The notes: generated from the sequence alone by a model not told the origin. A DNA stretch of 50,297 bases from Mesorhizobium sp. (GCA_004020365.1 SAQR01000047.1:1-50297), one strand, 5' to 3'. Positions 7,172 to 18,952 are shown, counted from the first letter of the stretch. Program-made: numbers and translations.

Positions 7172-8302
7172 TTAGAAGTTCAGGCGCTTTGAGAAAGCGT
7201 TGGTGAAAGCGATCTCGCCATGGTCGCCAACGGCTTCGCCAAGCGCCACGTCCATGCTGTCGCCGGTCACCCGCGCCAGCGCAAAGCCGCCCATATAGGC
7301 GGCCTTCGGCTTGAACAGGTCGAGCCCATCGGCGCGGTAGATCATCGCTGTCTCGTGCTGGTGGCCATGAAAGATGGCGATGACGTTGTAGTCCCTCAGC
7401 GCGGCCAGCAATGCCTGCCGGTCCGCTTCGCTCCACCAGTGCGGCGCACCAGCCCCGTCATCATCGAAAGTTCCTTTGGCGGCATCCCACCGTTCGATCG
7501 AGAAAACATCCCAGCCATAGTGCTGGAACAGGATGACGGGGCGGCCGTCCGCTGCATAGGTCGCCAGATCCTGCTTCAGCCATGGCAGGCTGGAAACCGC
7601 GCCGTGGCCGGTGTCGCCGGCAAAACGGTGCGTCTGGACGAGATGCAGGCCACCCCAGTCCCACGAATAGCAGTCGGTGTCGACATCGTAACTGGTCACC
7701 GGCACCGGCGGCTTGAAGAACACGCCGGCGCGATGGTTGACCTCGACATAGTCGCGCATTTCGCGGCGATACCAGTCGACGTGGTTCGGCGGGCCGTTCT
7801 GGTCGAGATCGTGGTTGCCGAGGCCGACATAGGCCGGCACATGCACGCGATCGGGGCCGACGCCCTGCTGGTATCGCTGGCTGAACTGAAGCAGCTGCGT
7901 GCCTTCACTGGGCTGGATGACCTGGCCGCCGCCGTCATCGGTCATGTCGCCGCCGACGACGAGGCCGAGCGGCGTGCCGATGCGGCTGCCGGCTGAGCGC
8001 AGGCCGGTGGCAATGCCGTTGATTTCGGCGGGCCAGTGCTTCTCGCCAATGGCGTTCAACGCGGCGACACTGCGCAGCAAGGCGGCGTCGGTCTTGCCTT
8101 CCTGCTGGCAATTGGGGCTCAGCCCGCCGGCCATGCGGCAGGCATGGATATCGGCGGCGAACAGGAAGGTGGCGTCGACAGGCGCAATGCGCTGCCCGTT
8201 CTGTCCGAGCGCCGGCCGCGCAAGGACGCCGGCCGCAGCCAATCCAGCCGCCTGCGCCAGGAAGCGGCGTCGGGAAAATGACCCTGCCGAGATGCGATTC
8301 AT
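7172..8302 (-). CDS. Tat-exported metallophosphoesterase
   Basis: A 376-aa protein with a twin-arginine signal peptide (MNRISAGSFSRRRFLAQAAGLAAAGVLA), so it is predicted to be folded in the cytoplasm and exported. The calcineurin-like phosphoesterase core follows, with metal-ligand motifs FAADIH, GGDMTDDG, GLGNHDLD and the C-terminal FHGHQHE. Family members hydrolyse phosphomonoesters, phosphodiesters or nucleotides with two metal ions; the substrate here is not evident. The frame is open for 100 codons before 8302, but the Tat signal fixes the start. The divergent secreted-protein gene begins about 120 bp away. Confidence 0.9.
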   Translation of the reverse strand: MNRISAGSFSRRRFLAQAAGLAAAGVLARPALGQNGQRIAPVDATFLFAADIHACRMAGGLSPNCQQEGKTDAALLRSVAALNAIGEKHWPAEINGIATGLRSAGSRIGTPLGLVVGGDMTDDGGGQVIQPSEGTQLLQFSQRYQQGVGPDRVHVPAYVGLGNHDLDQNGPPNHVDWYRREMRDYVEVNHRAGVFFKPPVPVTSYDVDTDCYSWDWGGLHLVQTHRFAGDTGHGAVSSLPWLKQDLATYAADGRPVILFQHYGWDVFSIERWDAAKGTFDDDGAGAPHWWSEADRQALLAALRDYNVIAIFHGHQHETAMIYRADGLDLFKPKAAYMGGFALARVTGDSMDVALGEAVGDHGEIAFTNAFSKRLNF

Positions 8303-8422
8303 GGCGTGAAATTCAGCACAGCCGGCGGCTCCTCGTCCAGTTGCTGCGAACGGTATGTCGACACGCTGCCGCAGGTCTGGCATTGCTTTCAGGTCAGGAC
8401 TCAACTTGCGCGGGCAAACGCT

Positions 8423-9010
8423 ATGAAGACTATATCCATCGCAACGGCGCTTACCATCCTGGCGAGCGCCGCTCATGGTGCCGAGTGCATCGACGCCAAA
8501 GCCGCCAAGGCCGGATTCATTCTCGAAAGGCCCGGCATCCACAGCGAGTTTCGACCGGCGGCGGGTGGAATGGTGTCGGTCGCCAACGAATACCAATCGC
8601 AATCGCCGCAGACGCAGTTTCTGTTCGGCGGTCTGATCGAGGTGTTTCGCGACAGCGACACCGGTCAGCTTGCGATGATCCCGTTTTCGGATCTCAGAAA
8701 GCTGTTTCCGCTCAAGGCCGGGGCGAAAAGCAAGACCGTGTTCGTCCGCCTCGCAGCAAACAAGCAGCCGAAGGGCACCGAGACGCTCGAGATCAACGTT
8801 AAAGGCAAGGAGACGTTCAGCCTGGGCGACTGCAAATACAACGTGCTGGCGGTCAGGCAGACGATAAAGAGCGAGGCCGGCAAGACCTTGGATGAATTCA
8901 CCGCGCTCTACGCGCCCGACCTGCAGGCCGTTCTGGCCAGGCGCTATGACGAGGGCACCAACGCCGAAAGCGTCGTCGGCTATGAGATCATCAAACCGCT
9001 GCCGAATTAA
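8423..9010 (+). CDS. Secreted protein of unknown function
   Basis: A 195-aa protein with a clear Sec signal peptide, MKTISIATALTILASAAHGAEC, giving a periplasmic product that starts near Glu/Cys 20-22. The mature part has two cysteines (AEC and GDC) that could form a disulfide, and a beta-rich pattern such as TFSLGDCKYNVLAVRQTI. No family recognised. The start at 8423 is set by the signal peptide; the frame is open back to 8306. It is divergent from the metallophosphoesterase gene. Confidence 0.75.
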   Translation: MKTISIATALTILASAAHGAECIDAKAAKAGFILERPGIHSEFRPAAGGMVSVANEYQSQSPQTQFLFGGLIEVFRDSDTGQLAMIPFSDLRKLFPLKAGAKSKTVFVRLAANKQPKGTETLEINVKGKETFSLGDCKYNVLAVRQTIKSEAGKTLDEFTALYAPDLQAVLARRYDEGTNAESVVGYEIIKPLPN

Positions 9011-9046
9011 GTCCCGGCAGGGCAGAGAGCGACTGGCGCTCCGGCA

Positions 9047-9745
9047 TCAAAAGGCTTTGTACTGCCGCAGCACCCTGCGACGTCGCTTCGCTCTTGCTTC
9101 GCCCTTGGATGACGAAGCTGGGGAAGCTCCCTGCTCCAGCGCGTTCAGGCAATCGCGCAGCACGCCTGAATCCTGCGCCGTCTTGGCCATCGACATAGCG
9201 CCGGAATAGGTGGCGACCGCGAGTGCCGCGAAACGCTGCGGATCGGTGTCCTGCTCCCTGCCCGCTTGCTGGTCGGCCCTGACCTTGTCGGCGATCGCCT
9301 GGCGCCACGCCGAAAAGATGCCGGCAAGGGCGGTGCGGAAATCCGGATCGGCGAGCGACAATTCATGCGCCAAATTGTTGAGCGGGCAGCCGCGCACGAA
9401 ACCCTGTTGCTCCAGTTCCGCCGCCACGGCCTCGAACACGCTGCGCACGCCCTCGCGCGTCGAGCCTGCCGCCTGCACCGGCGCGATCCATGTTGCTTCG
9501 ACGGCCGCCGCCACCCGCTCCTCGATCACCGCCAAGGCCAGCGCCTTCTTGGTCGGGAAATGATGATGCAGAGCGCCGCCGGTGACGCCGGCAGCGGCCA
9601 TCAAGTCGCCCAGGCTGGAAGCGTGGTAGCCGCGCGCCTGAAACGAGGCTTCGGCGACATCGAGCACACGTTTGCGCAGGCCTTCCGGGTCGTTGATGCG
9701 TTTGCCGGGCTGCGCCTTTGGGCGAGCGGTCATCTCTGCTGACAT
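9047..9745 (-). CDS. TetR/AcrR family transcriptional regulator
   Basis: A 232-aa repressor. The helix-turn-helix lies in residues about 20-65 (DVAEASFQARGYHASSLGDLMAAAGVTGGALHHHFPTKKALALAVIEE). The C-terminal ligand domain has a GCPLNNLAHELS stretch comparable to GCPIAPLVLD in the TetR at 488-1084. The start at 9745 has GGA nearby; 9733 is also possible. It ends with an unusual basic tail (ARAKRRRRVLRQYKAF). It is divergent from the NIPSNAP gene, and repeated AAAACAGG/CCTGTTTT half-sites between them make it the likely repressor of that gene and of itself. Confidence 0.9.
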   Translation of the reverse strand: MSAEMTARPKAQPGKRINDPEGLRKRVLDVAEASFQARGYHASSLGDLMAAAGVTGGALHHHFPTKKALALAVIEERVAAAVEATWIAPVQAAGSTREGVRSVFEAVAAELEQQGFVRGCPLNNLAHELSLADPDFRTALAGIFSAWRQAIADKVRADQQAGREQDTDPQRFAALAVATYSGAMSMAKTAQDSGVLRDCLNALEQGASPASSSKGEARAKRRRRVLRQYKAF

Positions 9746-9767
9746 TTTCCAACGATAGCAGATTGAC

Positions 9768-9816
9768 AAAACAGGACAACCGGTCTGTTTATAAAACAGG
9801 ACGAATGCCCTGTTTT
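9768..9816. promoter_or_regulatory. Probable TetR operator between tetR and the NIPSNAP gene
   Basis: Two overlapping inverted repeats: AAACAG (9769-9774) with CTGTTT (9785-9790), and AAAACAGG (9793-9800) with CCTGTTTT (9809-9816). The site lies 13-60 bp from the NIPSNAP start and about 23 bp from the TetR start. The core GACAACCGGTCT (9775-9786) is shared with the operator region at 1130-1141. Confidence 0.75.
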
Positions 9817-9828
9817 GGAGATTGCGCG

Positions 9829-10611
9829 ATGAGCCTGCCCCTGAATGCCGCGTTGAAATCCGGCCTCAACGCCTCGCCGGTCGTCGAGTTCAGGCAATAC
9901 ACGCTGAAACCGGGCCGGCGCGACACGCTGATCGACATCTTCGACGGTCATCTGATCGAAGGTCAGGAAGCGGCTGACATGACCATCATCGGTCAGTTTC
10001 GCGATCTCGACCGGCCTGACATGTTCGTCTGGCTGCGTGGCTTCGACGGTATGGACGCGCGGAAAAATGCACTGACCGCTTTCTACGAGGGGCCCGTATG
10101 GGCGGCCTGGCGCGATGCCGCCAACGCCACGATGATTTCCTCCGACGACGTGCTGTTACTGAAACCGGCATGGCCGGGCGCCGGCTTCGATTTGTCGGGC
10201 GCACAGCGGGCGGCCTTGCCGGCATACGAAAAGACAAGCAGAGACAATCGCTTGTCGGATATTATTGTTATCAAGGTTCATCATCTGCAACTCGGCGCCG
10301 AAGCCGACTTCGCCAGCCGCTTCGAAACCGACGCGATTCCCGTGTTGGCGGCACTTGGCGCACGGCCGCTAGCTGCGTTTGTCACTGAGCACGCCGAAAA
10401 CAGCTTTCCCCGCCTGCCGGTTCGATCAGGCGAAAACGTCTTCATCAGCGTCGCCGCCTTCGACAGCGCGGACGCCCATGCCCGCCACCAGGCAGCCCTT
10501 TCCGGTTCCCCGGAGTGGCAGGCATTCGAGCGGGAGGCCCAGTCATGTCTGGCTAGATCGACCGAGACCTTGCGCCTATCTCCAACCTCACGATCGCTGC
10601 TTGGGCGGTGA
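9829..10611 (+). CDS. NIPSNAP family protein
   Basis: A 260-aa cytoplasmic protein with two dimeric alpha-beta-barrel units. The first starts VVEFRQYTLKPGRRDTLIDIFDGHLIEGQE, the NIPSNAP signature, with MFVWLRGFDGMDARKNALTAFYEGPVW following. The second spans about residues 145-250 (IIVIKVHHLQLGAEADFASRFETDAIPVL). The biochemical role of bacterial NIPSNAP proteins is not established; many lie next to TetR regulators and oxidoreductases. The ATG at 9829 follows the palindromic operator directly, so repression by the adjacent TetR is likely. Confidence 0.88.
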   Translation: MSLPLNAALKSGLNASPVVEFRQYTLKPGRRDTLIDIFDGHLIEGQEAADMTIIGQFRDLDRPDMFVWLRGFDGMDARKNALTAFYEGPVWAAWRDAANATMISSDDVLLLKPAWPGAGFDLSGAQRAALPAYEKTSRDNRLSDIIVIKVHHLQLGAEADFASRFETDAIPVLAALGARPLAAFVTEHAENSFPRLPVRSGENVFISVAAFDSADAHARHQAALSGSPEWQAFEREAQSCLARSTETLRLSPTSRSLLGR

Positions 10612-10719
10612 GTCCGCGCTCTTCAACCGATTTGCATTTTTGCCGCTCGCAATCTCCGCTTGAAGCCGTTTGTGCAACGCGATACGCCGGTGCCGAATTC
10701 GACAGATCGGAGAGACCAA

Positions 10720-12117
10720 GTGAGCGCGCCAGAGACCAGAACCGAAACCGACACATTCGGTCCCATCGAGGTCGCCGCCGATCGTTACTGGGGCGCGCAG
10801 GCGCAGCGATCGCTGGGCAATTTCAAAATCGGCTGGGAAAAGCAGCCGGCGTCGATCGTTCGCGCGCTCGGCATCGTCAAGCGGGCGGCGGCCGAAACCA
10901 ATATGGAGCTGAAGCGGCTCGACCCGGCCATCGGCAAGGCGATCATCGAAGCCTCTCAGGAAGTCATCGACGGCAAGCTGAATGATCATTTTCCGCTGGT
11001 CGTCTGGCAGACCGGCTCGGGCACGCAATCCAACATGAACGCCAACGAGGTGATCTCCAACCGGGCGATCGAACTGCTGGGCGGTGTCATGGGGTCGAAG
11101 AAACCGGTGCATCCCAACGACCACGTCAATATGAGCCAGTCGTCGAACGATACCTATCCGACCGCCATGCACATCGCCTGCGCCGAGCGCATCGTGCACG
11201 ATTTGTTGCCGGCGCTCAGGCATTTGCACGCCGCCCTGGAGGCCAAGACCGAAGCATTCGCCCACATCGTCAAGATCGGCCGCACCCACACGCAGGACGC
11301 GACGCCCCTCACCCTTGGCCAGGAATTCTCAGGCTATGCCGCACAGGTCGCCTCCTCGATCAAACGCATCGAGATGACGCTGCCCGGCCTGCAGGAACTG
11401 GCGCAAGGCGGCACGGCCGTCGGCACCGGCCTCAACGCGCCGATCGGCTTTGCCGAAAAAGTGGCGGATCGTATCGCCGCGATCACCGGCATCGGCTTCG
11501 TCACCGCGCCAAACAAGTTCGAGGCGCTGGCGGCGCATGATTCCATGGTGTTCTCGCATGGCGCCATCAACGCCTGCGCCGGCGCCCTGTTCAAGATCGC
11601 CAACGACATTCGTCTGCTCGGCTCCGGCCCGCGCTCCGGCCTCGGTGAACTGTCGCTGCCGGAAAACGAGCCGGGTTCGTCGATCATGCCGGGCAAGGTC
11701 AACCCGACCCAGTGCGAGGCGTTGACCCAGGTCTGCATCCAGGTGTTCGGCAACAATGCGGCCGTGACCTTCGCCGGCAGCCAGGGGCATTTCGAGCTCA
11801 ACGTCTACAACCCGCTGATGGCCTACAATTTCCTGCAGTCGGTGCAGCTGCTCGCCGACGCCGCCATCTCGTTCACCGACAATTGCGTCGTCGGCATCGA
11901 GGCGCGGGAAGACAATATCAAGGCCGCCCTCGACCGTTCGCTGATGCTGGTGACAGCACTGGCGCCGACCATCGGCTACGACAACGCCGCCAAGATCGCC
12001 AAGACCGCGCACAAGAACGGCACAACCCTGCGCGAGGAAGCGCTGGCCACCGGGCTGGTCAGCGAAGCCGACTACGACCGCCTGGTGCGGCCGGAGGACA
12101 TGACGCATCCGGGATGA
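10720..12117 (+). CDS. fumC: Fumarate hydratase, class II
   Basis: A 465-aa enzyme that interconverts fumarate and L-malate in the TCA cycle. The superfamily signature [13 protein letters not shown] is intact near residues 325-337. Substrate-site motifs also fit: [27 protein letters not shown] and [21 protein letters not shown] chose the GTG at 10720 because GGAG lies 7 bp upstream and [18 protein letters not shown] is the usual beginning; the frame is open to 10660. Oxygen-stable class II, homotetrameric in the family. It is followed by a short stop-proximal repeat (CATCCGGGAT at 12106 and 12125). Confidence 0.96.
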   Translation: MSAPETRTETDTFGPIEVAADRYWGAQAQRSLGNFKIGWEKQPASIVRALGIVKRAAAETNMELKRLDPAIGKAIIEASQEVIDGKLNDHFPLVVWQTGSGTQSNMNANEVISNRAIELLGGVMGSKKPVHPNDHVNMSQSSNDTYPTAMHIACAERIVHDLLPALRHLHAALEAKTEAFAHIVKIGRTHTQDATPLTLGQEFSGYAAQVASSIKRIEMTLPGLQELAQGGTAVGTGLNAPIGFAEKVADRIAAITGIGFVTAPNKFEALAAHDSMVFSHGAINACAGALFKIANDIRLLGSGPRSGLGELSLPENEPGSSIMPGKVNPTQCEALTQVCIQVFGNNAAVTFAGSQGHFELNVYNPLMAYNFLQSVQLLADAAISFTDNCVVGIEAREDNIKAALDRSLMLVTALAPTIGYDNAAKIAKTAHKNGTTLREEALATGLVSEADYDRLVRPEDMTHPG

Positions 12118-12260
12118 CGTCACGTCATCCGGGATAATCTTGCGCTGATCGCAAAAACTTTACTGCGGTGAACAATCTGTAACCAAATCTGCATCTTTGG
12201 TGAACAGTCGTGCTACTCTATGTGGATGGGCACCACAACCCCTTCTGGAGAGAGCCCATC

Positions 12261-12695
12261 ATGTCCACCAACACGTCCGTTGCCGGTTCCGGCACCGTTT
12301 CCAACGCCGCTTCCAACGCCTCGGGCACCATCCTGCTTGGCCGCGTCCTGCTTTCGGTCATCTTCGTGCTTTCCGGCTTTGGCAAGCTCACTGCGATCGC
12401 CGGCACCGCCGGTTATTTCGGCAGCATGGGTCTGCCGATGCCGACCGTAACGGCTGTCGTCGTCGGCCTGCTCGAGCTGCTCGGCGGTGTCGCCGTCCTC
12501 ATCGGCTTTCAGACCCGGATCACCGCCTGGGTGCTGGCAATCTTCACCGTCGCCACGGGACTGGTCGCCCACACCGGCTGGGCCGATCAGATGCAGATGA
12601 TCAGCTTCATGAAGAACCTGGCGATTGCCGGCGGCTTCCTCGTGCTGGCTTCCTCGGGCGCCGGCGCCTATTCGGTCGACGCCAAGCGCGGCTAA
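12261..12695 (+). CDS. DoxX family membrane protein
   Basis: A 144-aa inner-membrane protein with four hydrophobic segments and the DoxX pattern: LLGRVLLSVIFVLSGFGKL, AGTAGYFGSMGLPMP, VGLLELLGGVAVLIGF and MKNLAIAGGFLVLASSGAGAYSVD. DoxX-like proteins appear in respiratory or redox contexts, but their role is undefined. GGAG precedes the ATG at 12261. It is the upstream member of a tandem pair with the gene at 12864; a strong terminator between them indicates separate transcripts. Confidence 0.9.
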   Translation: MSTNTSVAGSGTVSNAASNASGTILLGRVLLSVIFVLSGFGKLTAIAGTAGYFGSMGLPMPTVTAVVVGLLELLGGVAVLIGFQTRITAWVLAIFTVATGLVAHTGWADQMQMISFMKNLAIAGGFLVLASSGAGAYSVDAKRG

Positions 12696-12721
12696 AGCGG
12701 TCCAGGAAAGATTTTGCGGCA

Positions 12722-12753
12722 GGGGCGCGGAAATTTTCCGCGTCCCTTTTTCG
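12722..12753 (+). terminator. Rho-independent terminator after the first DoxX gene
   Basis: CGCGGAAAATTTTCCGCG-like stem (GGGCGCGGAA / TTCCGCGTCCC) followed by five T residues. Placed 27 bp after the stop at 12695. Confidence 0.85.
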
Positions 12754-12863
12754 TTGTCGATCTATCAGAACTTTCGATTCGCCGGGCCGAGTGGCCTGGC
12801 TCGAATTTCTGCTAAGATTGAAGCGTCGGGGTGAAGCCAACCGGCCGACATCGGAGGTGACCA

Positions 12864-13286
12864 ATGCCGCGCGATGCGCTGCTACTGCTTTCCCGGCTGC
12901 TGCTCGCCGCTCTATTCGTTCCGTCCGGCTTTCACGCGCTTACCGACATTGCCGGCACATCAGGCTATTTTGCCGGCCTCGGACTGCCGCTGCCGACGCT
13001 CGCAGCCTGGACGACGGGGCTGTTCGAATTGATCGCCGGCCTGCTCATCCTCGTCGGCCTCAAGACACCGATCGTGGCGCTCCTGCTTGCCGCTTTCTGC
13101 ATCGCGGCAGGCTTCATCGGCCACTATGGCCAGGGCGGCGACGATCCGACGCTGACCTTCATGCATTCGCAGATGCTGATGAAGGACATCGCCCTCTCAG
13201 GCGGTTTTCTGGCGCTGGCGATGGCTGGCGCCGGCGCCTACTCGATCGACGGGCGGATACTTCGGATCGGCGCTGAAACGACTTGA
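12864..13286 (+). CDS. DoxX family membrane protein (second paralogue)
   Basis: A 140-aa four-helix membrane protein similar to the preceding gene: SGFHALTDIAGTSGYFAGLGLPLPT, FELIAGLLILVGL and MKDIALSGGFLALAMAGAGAYSIDGR match the same positions. GGAGG lies 7 bp before the ATG. The two probably arose by tandem duplication. It converges on ppx, and three 18-bp tandem repeats fill the gap between the stops. Confidence 0.9.
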   Translation: MPRDALLLLSRLLLAALFVPSGFHALTDIAGTSGYFAGLGLPLPTLAAWTTGLFELIAGLLILVGLKTPIVALLLAAFCIAAGFIGHYGQGGDDPTLTFMHSQMLMKDIALSGGFLALAMAGAGAYSIDGRILRIGAETT

Positions 13287-13302
13287 CCGACACAAGCTGC
13301 CG

Positions 13303-13356
13303 GACTGAGCCGAATTAGTTGACTGAGCCGAATCTCTTGACTGAACCAGACTACTT
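13303..13356. repeat. Three 18-bp tandem repeats between convergent genes
   Basis: Units at 13303-13320, 13321-13338 and 13339-13356, each starting GACTGAGCCGAAT or GACTGAACCAGAC and ending in TT. Units 1 and 2 differ at three positions; unit 3 is more diverged and contains the ppx stop codon. Confidence 0.85.
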
Positions 13357-14885
13357 GGCTGGCATATTGGGACCGCCCTCGACCGCCAGCACCAGCCGGC
13401 GATTGGTGACCCTCGCCAGCTGCGCCAGTCGCCCGGCCGGCCGCTCGCCGTAAAGATCGGCCAGCGGGGCCGGCAGCACCAGCGCAAGCACGCCATTGCC
13501 GCGGCTCTGCCATTTCAGCCGCGGCATGACCCCCGGCATTGCCGCCGTCAGCAGGTATACGACGCGCATCACCGCGGCCAGGACGCGGGCGCGCTCGATA
13601 TAGCGCGGCGTTGCCAGCGCCTTGATTTCCGGCGCAATCGATTCGTTGAAGATGCCCTCATGACGGTAGGCGTTGGCCAGCGCCAGAAAGGCGCGGCCGG
13701 GATGGTCGACGCCGATGAAGGAGGCGTGGGCAATGATGTTGAGCGATTGCTTGCCGCGATATTCGGGATGCGCGCGCCAGCCGATGTCGGCAAGCAGGCA
13801 AGCGGCCTGGCGGTAGCGCGCCTCGTCGACCGTCTCTTCGATGCCGAAGGCGGCGAAGGTCTTGCCCGTCCACTCGACAAGCTCTTGCGCGTGGGTAACC
13901 GAGCGCGAACGCAGCCGGGCGAGTTCCTCCGAGGCCGAGATCAGCGGATCTGCCTTCTGCTCGGCTTTGTCGAGCAGCGAATAGAGAAAGCCCTCGCGCA
14001 CGCCCAGCGCCGAGACGATGATCTTGGACGGCTGCATCGCCGCCATGATCTCCTGCAGCACGATGGCGCCATAAGGCAGCAGCGAGCGGCGGTTCTTCGA
14101 GACGCCCTCGATACCCCTTATCTTCTCGATCTCGCCCTTGGCGACCTGCTTGAGGAAGTTCGCAGCGCTGTCGATGCCGATCTCGTAATGATGCATGACG
14201 CTCAGCGGATAGCTGGTCATTTCCATGTACAGCCGAGCGAGGTTTCGCCAGGTGCCGCCGACGGCATAGAACGGCCTGCCCTGCCCGCCTTTCAGCAGCC
14301 TTGGCTTCGCGAGCTCGTCGCGCGCTATCTTTGCCGCCTGGGCCAGTGAGTTCCTGGCCATGTCCTGCAGGCGCAGGCCGCCCAGCGGCAGCGTGATGCC
14401 GTCGCCGATTGCCTCGCCATCGACGTCGACCAGCTCGAGGCTGCCGCCGCCGAGGTCGCCGGCGATGCCGTCGGCCGGATGGAAGCCGGAAATGACGCCA
14501 AGCGCGGAATAATGGGCTTCCTGGCGCCCGCTCAGCACCTGGACCTCGGTTTTGAGTACATCTTCGGCGCGGTGGATGAAATCGGGGCCGTTGACCGCCT
14601 CGCGGGCGGCGGCGGTCGCCAGCACATACATATGCTCGGCGCCAGCCTGCTCGGACAGCGCGCGGAAACGCCGAAACTCCTCCATCGAACGGGTCACCGC
14701 CTCCGGATCGAGTTTTCCGGTCGAGACGATGCCGCGACCGAGGCCGGCCAGCATCTTTTCGTTGAACAGCGTGGTCGGCGAGCGCGCCAGCCCCTCATAG
14801 ACGACAAGCCGGATCGAGTTCGACCCGATATCGATGATGGACAGCGGTCGGCGGTCCTGAAGCCGGCCCTGGGACGTTGAAATCA

Positions 14886-14886
<1 letters not shown>
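13351..14886 (-). CDS. ppx: Exopolyphosphatase, Ppx/GppA family
   Basis: A 511-aa ASKHA-fold phosphatase that removes terminal phosphates from polyphosphate, or pppGpp in GppA members. Phosphate-loop motifs are visible: IIDIGSNSIRLVVYEG near the N-terminus and AGDLGGGSLELVDVD near residue 150. The C-terminal HD-like helical region contains RYRQAACLLADIGWRAHPEYR. Its ATG shares one base with the stop of ppk (TGATG), so the two are translationally coupled. The pairing with ppk favours exopolyphosphatase over GppA. Cytoplasmic. Confidence 0.94.
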
Positions 14887-17087
<2,201 letters not shown>

Positions 17088-17124
17088 GGTTCCTGCTCGT
17101 TTCGCACCCGCTGGCCACGGCGCC

Positions 17125-17144
17125 GCGCGTCTTTCCGGACGCGC
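17125..17144. repeat. Short palindrome GCGCGTC-N6-GACGCGC upstream of ppk
   Basis: Perfect 7-bp arms with a TTTCCG loop, 38 bp before the ppk start. Degenerate relatives lie at about 17320-17340 (GCGCGTCCTTTGGATGCG) and 28471-28494. This looks like a small dispersed palindrome family. The region 17145-17438 otherwise holds no gene. Confidence 0.6.
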
Positions 17145-17438
17145 AAAGACGCTCTACCACTCATAAGCCACGCATGATCCTCGGCGAAACCGAATTCGGT
17201 TTCGGGGCCATGCCTTAACCGGCTTAGCTTATCCTGTGACAGGCTTTTACGACAGTTTGATTTCATCGATCTTGCAAAGAGACTGCTTATGATCCAGATG
17301 CAATCCAGGTACAGCGCGGCGCGTCCTTTGGATGCGTAATCCGGGCTGCAGCGGGCGCGCCCTTTAGACGCGGCAGGGACGCGGTGAATTTTGATTTTGC
17401 GCATGATCCGGGTCATGCGGCAAATGCAGGAGACGACG

Positions 17439-17684
17439 ATGGCAGGCGGTTCCATTCCCCATTTCCAGAACGATGCGGGCTATGCGGCGATCGACATCGG
17501 CGTCAAGGAATTCATGTGCACTGGCGCCAACCCGCCTTTCGACCATCCGCATGTGTTTCTCGATATGGGCGACGACAATGAAAAGGTCTGCCCCTATTGC
17601 TCGACGCTTTATCGCTATTCGCCAAAGCTGAAGGCGACGGAAACGCAGCCTGCGGGATGCCTCTACATCGAACAGGCCGCCTGA
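17439..17684 (+). CDS. CHCC zinc-finger domain protein (NDUFS6-like)
   Basis: An 81-aa protein with the CHCC zinc finger of the complex I accessory subunit NDUFS6/NUMM: MCTGANPPFDHPHVFLDMGDDNEKVCPYCSTLY. The Cys, His and CPYC ligands are all present. In alphaproteobacteria such proteins are thought to associate with NADH:quinone oxidoreductase. AGGAG lies 10 bp before the ATG at 17439; the frame is open to 17391. The FAD monooxygenase starts 16 bp downstream, so cotranscription is likely. Confidence 0.9.
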   Translation: MAGGSIPHFQNDAGYAAIDIGVKEFMCTGANPPFDHPHVFLDMGDDNEKVCPYCSTLYRYSPKLKATETQPAGCLYIEQAA

Positions 17685-17700
17685 CGCGCACGCCATCCGC

Positions 17701-18930
17701 ATGGACGACACCCGGTCCCGGCAGGTCGTTATCGCCGGAGCCGGCGTCGCCGGACTGACCGCGGCACTGGCGTTTTCCGAGCGCGGCTATCTGGTGCGGC
17801 TGTTCGAACAGGCGCCGCGCCTCGAAGCGGCAGGCGCCGGCATTCAGCTCTCACCCAACGCGACGCGCATCCTTCGCCAGCTCGGCGTGCTCGACCGGCT
17901 GTTGCCGGCGGCGGTGCGGCCGGAGGCGGTCGTGCTCAAGGACGCCGCCACGCTGCGTGAGCTGGCGCGGGTGCCGCTTGGCCAAGCAGCCGAAAGGCGC
18001 TGGCAAGCGCCTTATCTCGTCGCTCATCGGGCTGATCTGCAAGACGCGCTGATGGCGCGCCTTGCCGAACAGCCGGACATCAGTCTCGCCACCGGCGCGC
18101 GCGTCGGCGGCATCGCCACAGGACCGCGCCATGCCACGGCAACAGTCGAGATTGCCGGCAAGACAGTCAAAGCCAGCGGCTTTCTGCTGATCGGCGCCGA
18201 CGGGGTCTGGTCGGCGATCCGGTCTTTTGGCGGGTTTGCGGCCAAAAGCCGGTTTTCGGGCGAGCTTGCCTGGCGCGCTACGATCAGTGCCGACAGTGTC
18301 GCAGGAGAAGCCTTTGCGGCGGTCGGCGCCGCCAATTGCGTGACCACCTTCCTGCATCCCGGCTTCCACCTCGTCGCCTATCCAGTCAGCAACGGCACGG
18401 CGTTCAACCTGGCTGCCTTCACCAGGGGCGAGATCATCGCCGAGCGCTGGTCGGGCCACGCCGACCCCAATATCCTCCTCGGCGCCATGCGTGGCACGGC
18501 GGCAGCGCTGGCCCGGCTTGCCGAGGATGCCGGCCCGTGGACCGCGTGGCCGATCCATACGGTCGACCAGGCACAGCCATGGACGACGCCCGCCGGCATC
18601 GCGCTGATCGGCGATGCGGCGCATGCGATGACGCCGTTCGCGGCGCAGGGGGCGGCGATGGCGATCGAGGACGCCGCAACCCTTGCCGGCTTCGTCGCCG
18701 CCTCGCCCGCCGATCCCTGGGGAGCGCTTGCCGCCTGGGAGAAGGTGCGGCGCCCGCGCATCGCCAAGGTTTCGCGCCGGGGTGCCGTCAATCGGCTCGC
18801 CTGGCATGCGGCGGGGCCGGTGGCCGTCGCGCGCAACCTGTTCCTGAAATGGCGCTCGCCGGAAAAGCTCGCGGCCGATCTCGACTGGCTCTATGGCTGG
18901 CGGCCGCCGGAAGTTGGCGATCGGCGATGA
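17701..18930 (+). CDS. FAD-dependent aromatic-type monooxygenase
   Basis: A 409-aa group A flavoprotein monooxygenase. The N-terminal dinucleotide fold is VVIAGAGVAGLTAALAF with Glu in FEQAPRLEAAGAGIQLSPNA. The central DG-type motif is LLIGADGVWSAIR, and the FAD ribityl motif is GIALIGDAAHAMTPFAAQGAAMAIEDA. This arrangement is shared by salicylate and 3-hydroxybenzoate hydroxylases and by UbiH-like enzymes; the substrate is not evident. It follows the CHCC gene by 16 bp. It is probably terminated by the hairpin at 19174-19208, after a RIME-like repeat. Confidence 0.88.
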   Translation: MDDTRSRQVVIAGAGVAGLTAALAFSERGYLVRLFEQAPRLEAAGAGIQLSPNATRILRQLGVLDRLLPAAVRPEAVVLKDAATLRELARVPLGQAAERRWQAPYLVAHRADLQDALMARLAEQPDISLATGARVGGIATGPRHATATVEIAGKTVKASGFLLIGADGVWSAIRSFGGFAAKSRFSGELAWRATISADSVAGEAFAAVGAANCVTTFLHPGFHLVAYPVSNGTAFNLAAFTRGEIIAERWSGHADPNILLGAMRGTAAALARLAEDAGPWTAWPIHTVDQAQPWTTPAGIALIGDAAHAMTPFAAQGAAMAIEDAATLAGFVAASPADPWGALAAWEKVRRPRIAKVSRRGAVNRLAWHAAGPVAVARNLFLKWRSPEKLAADLDWLYGWRPPEVGDRR

Positions 18931-18952
18931 AAGCTCGACCGTCGGCGGGACA

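Noticed and set aside
12106-12134. CATCCGGGAT repeat at the end of fumC as a fourth gene-end duplication
   Set aside because: Only 10 bp, and partly explained by the local palindrome ATGACGTCACGTCAT; too weak to group with the purN and groEL cases.
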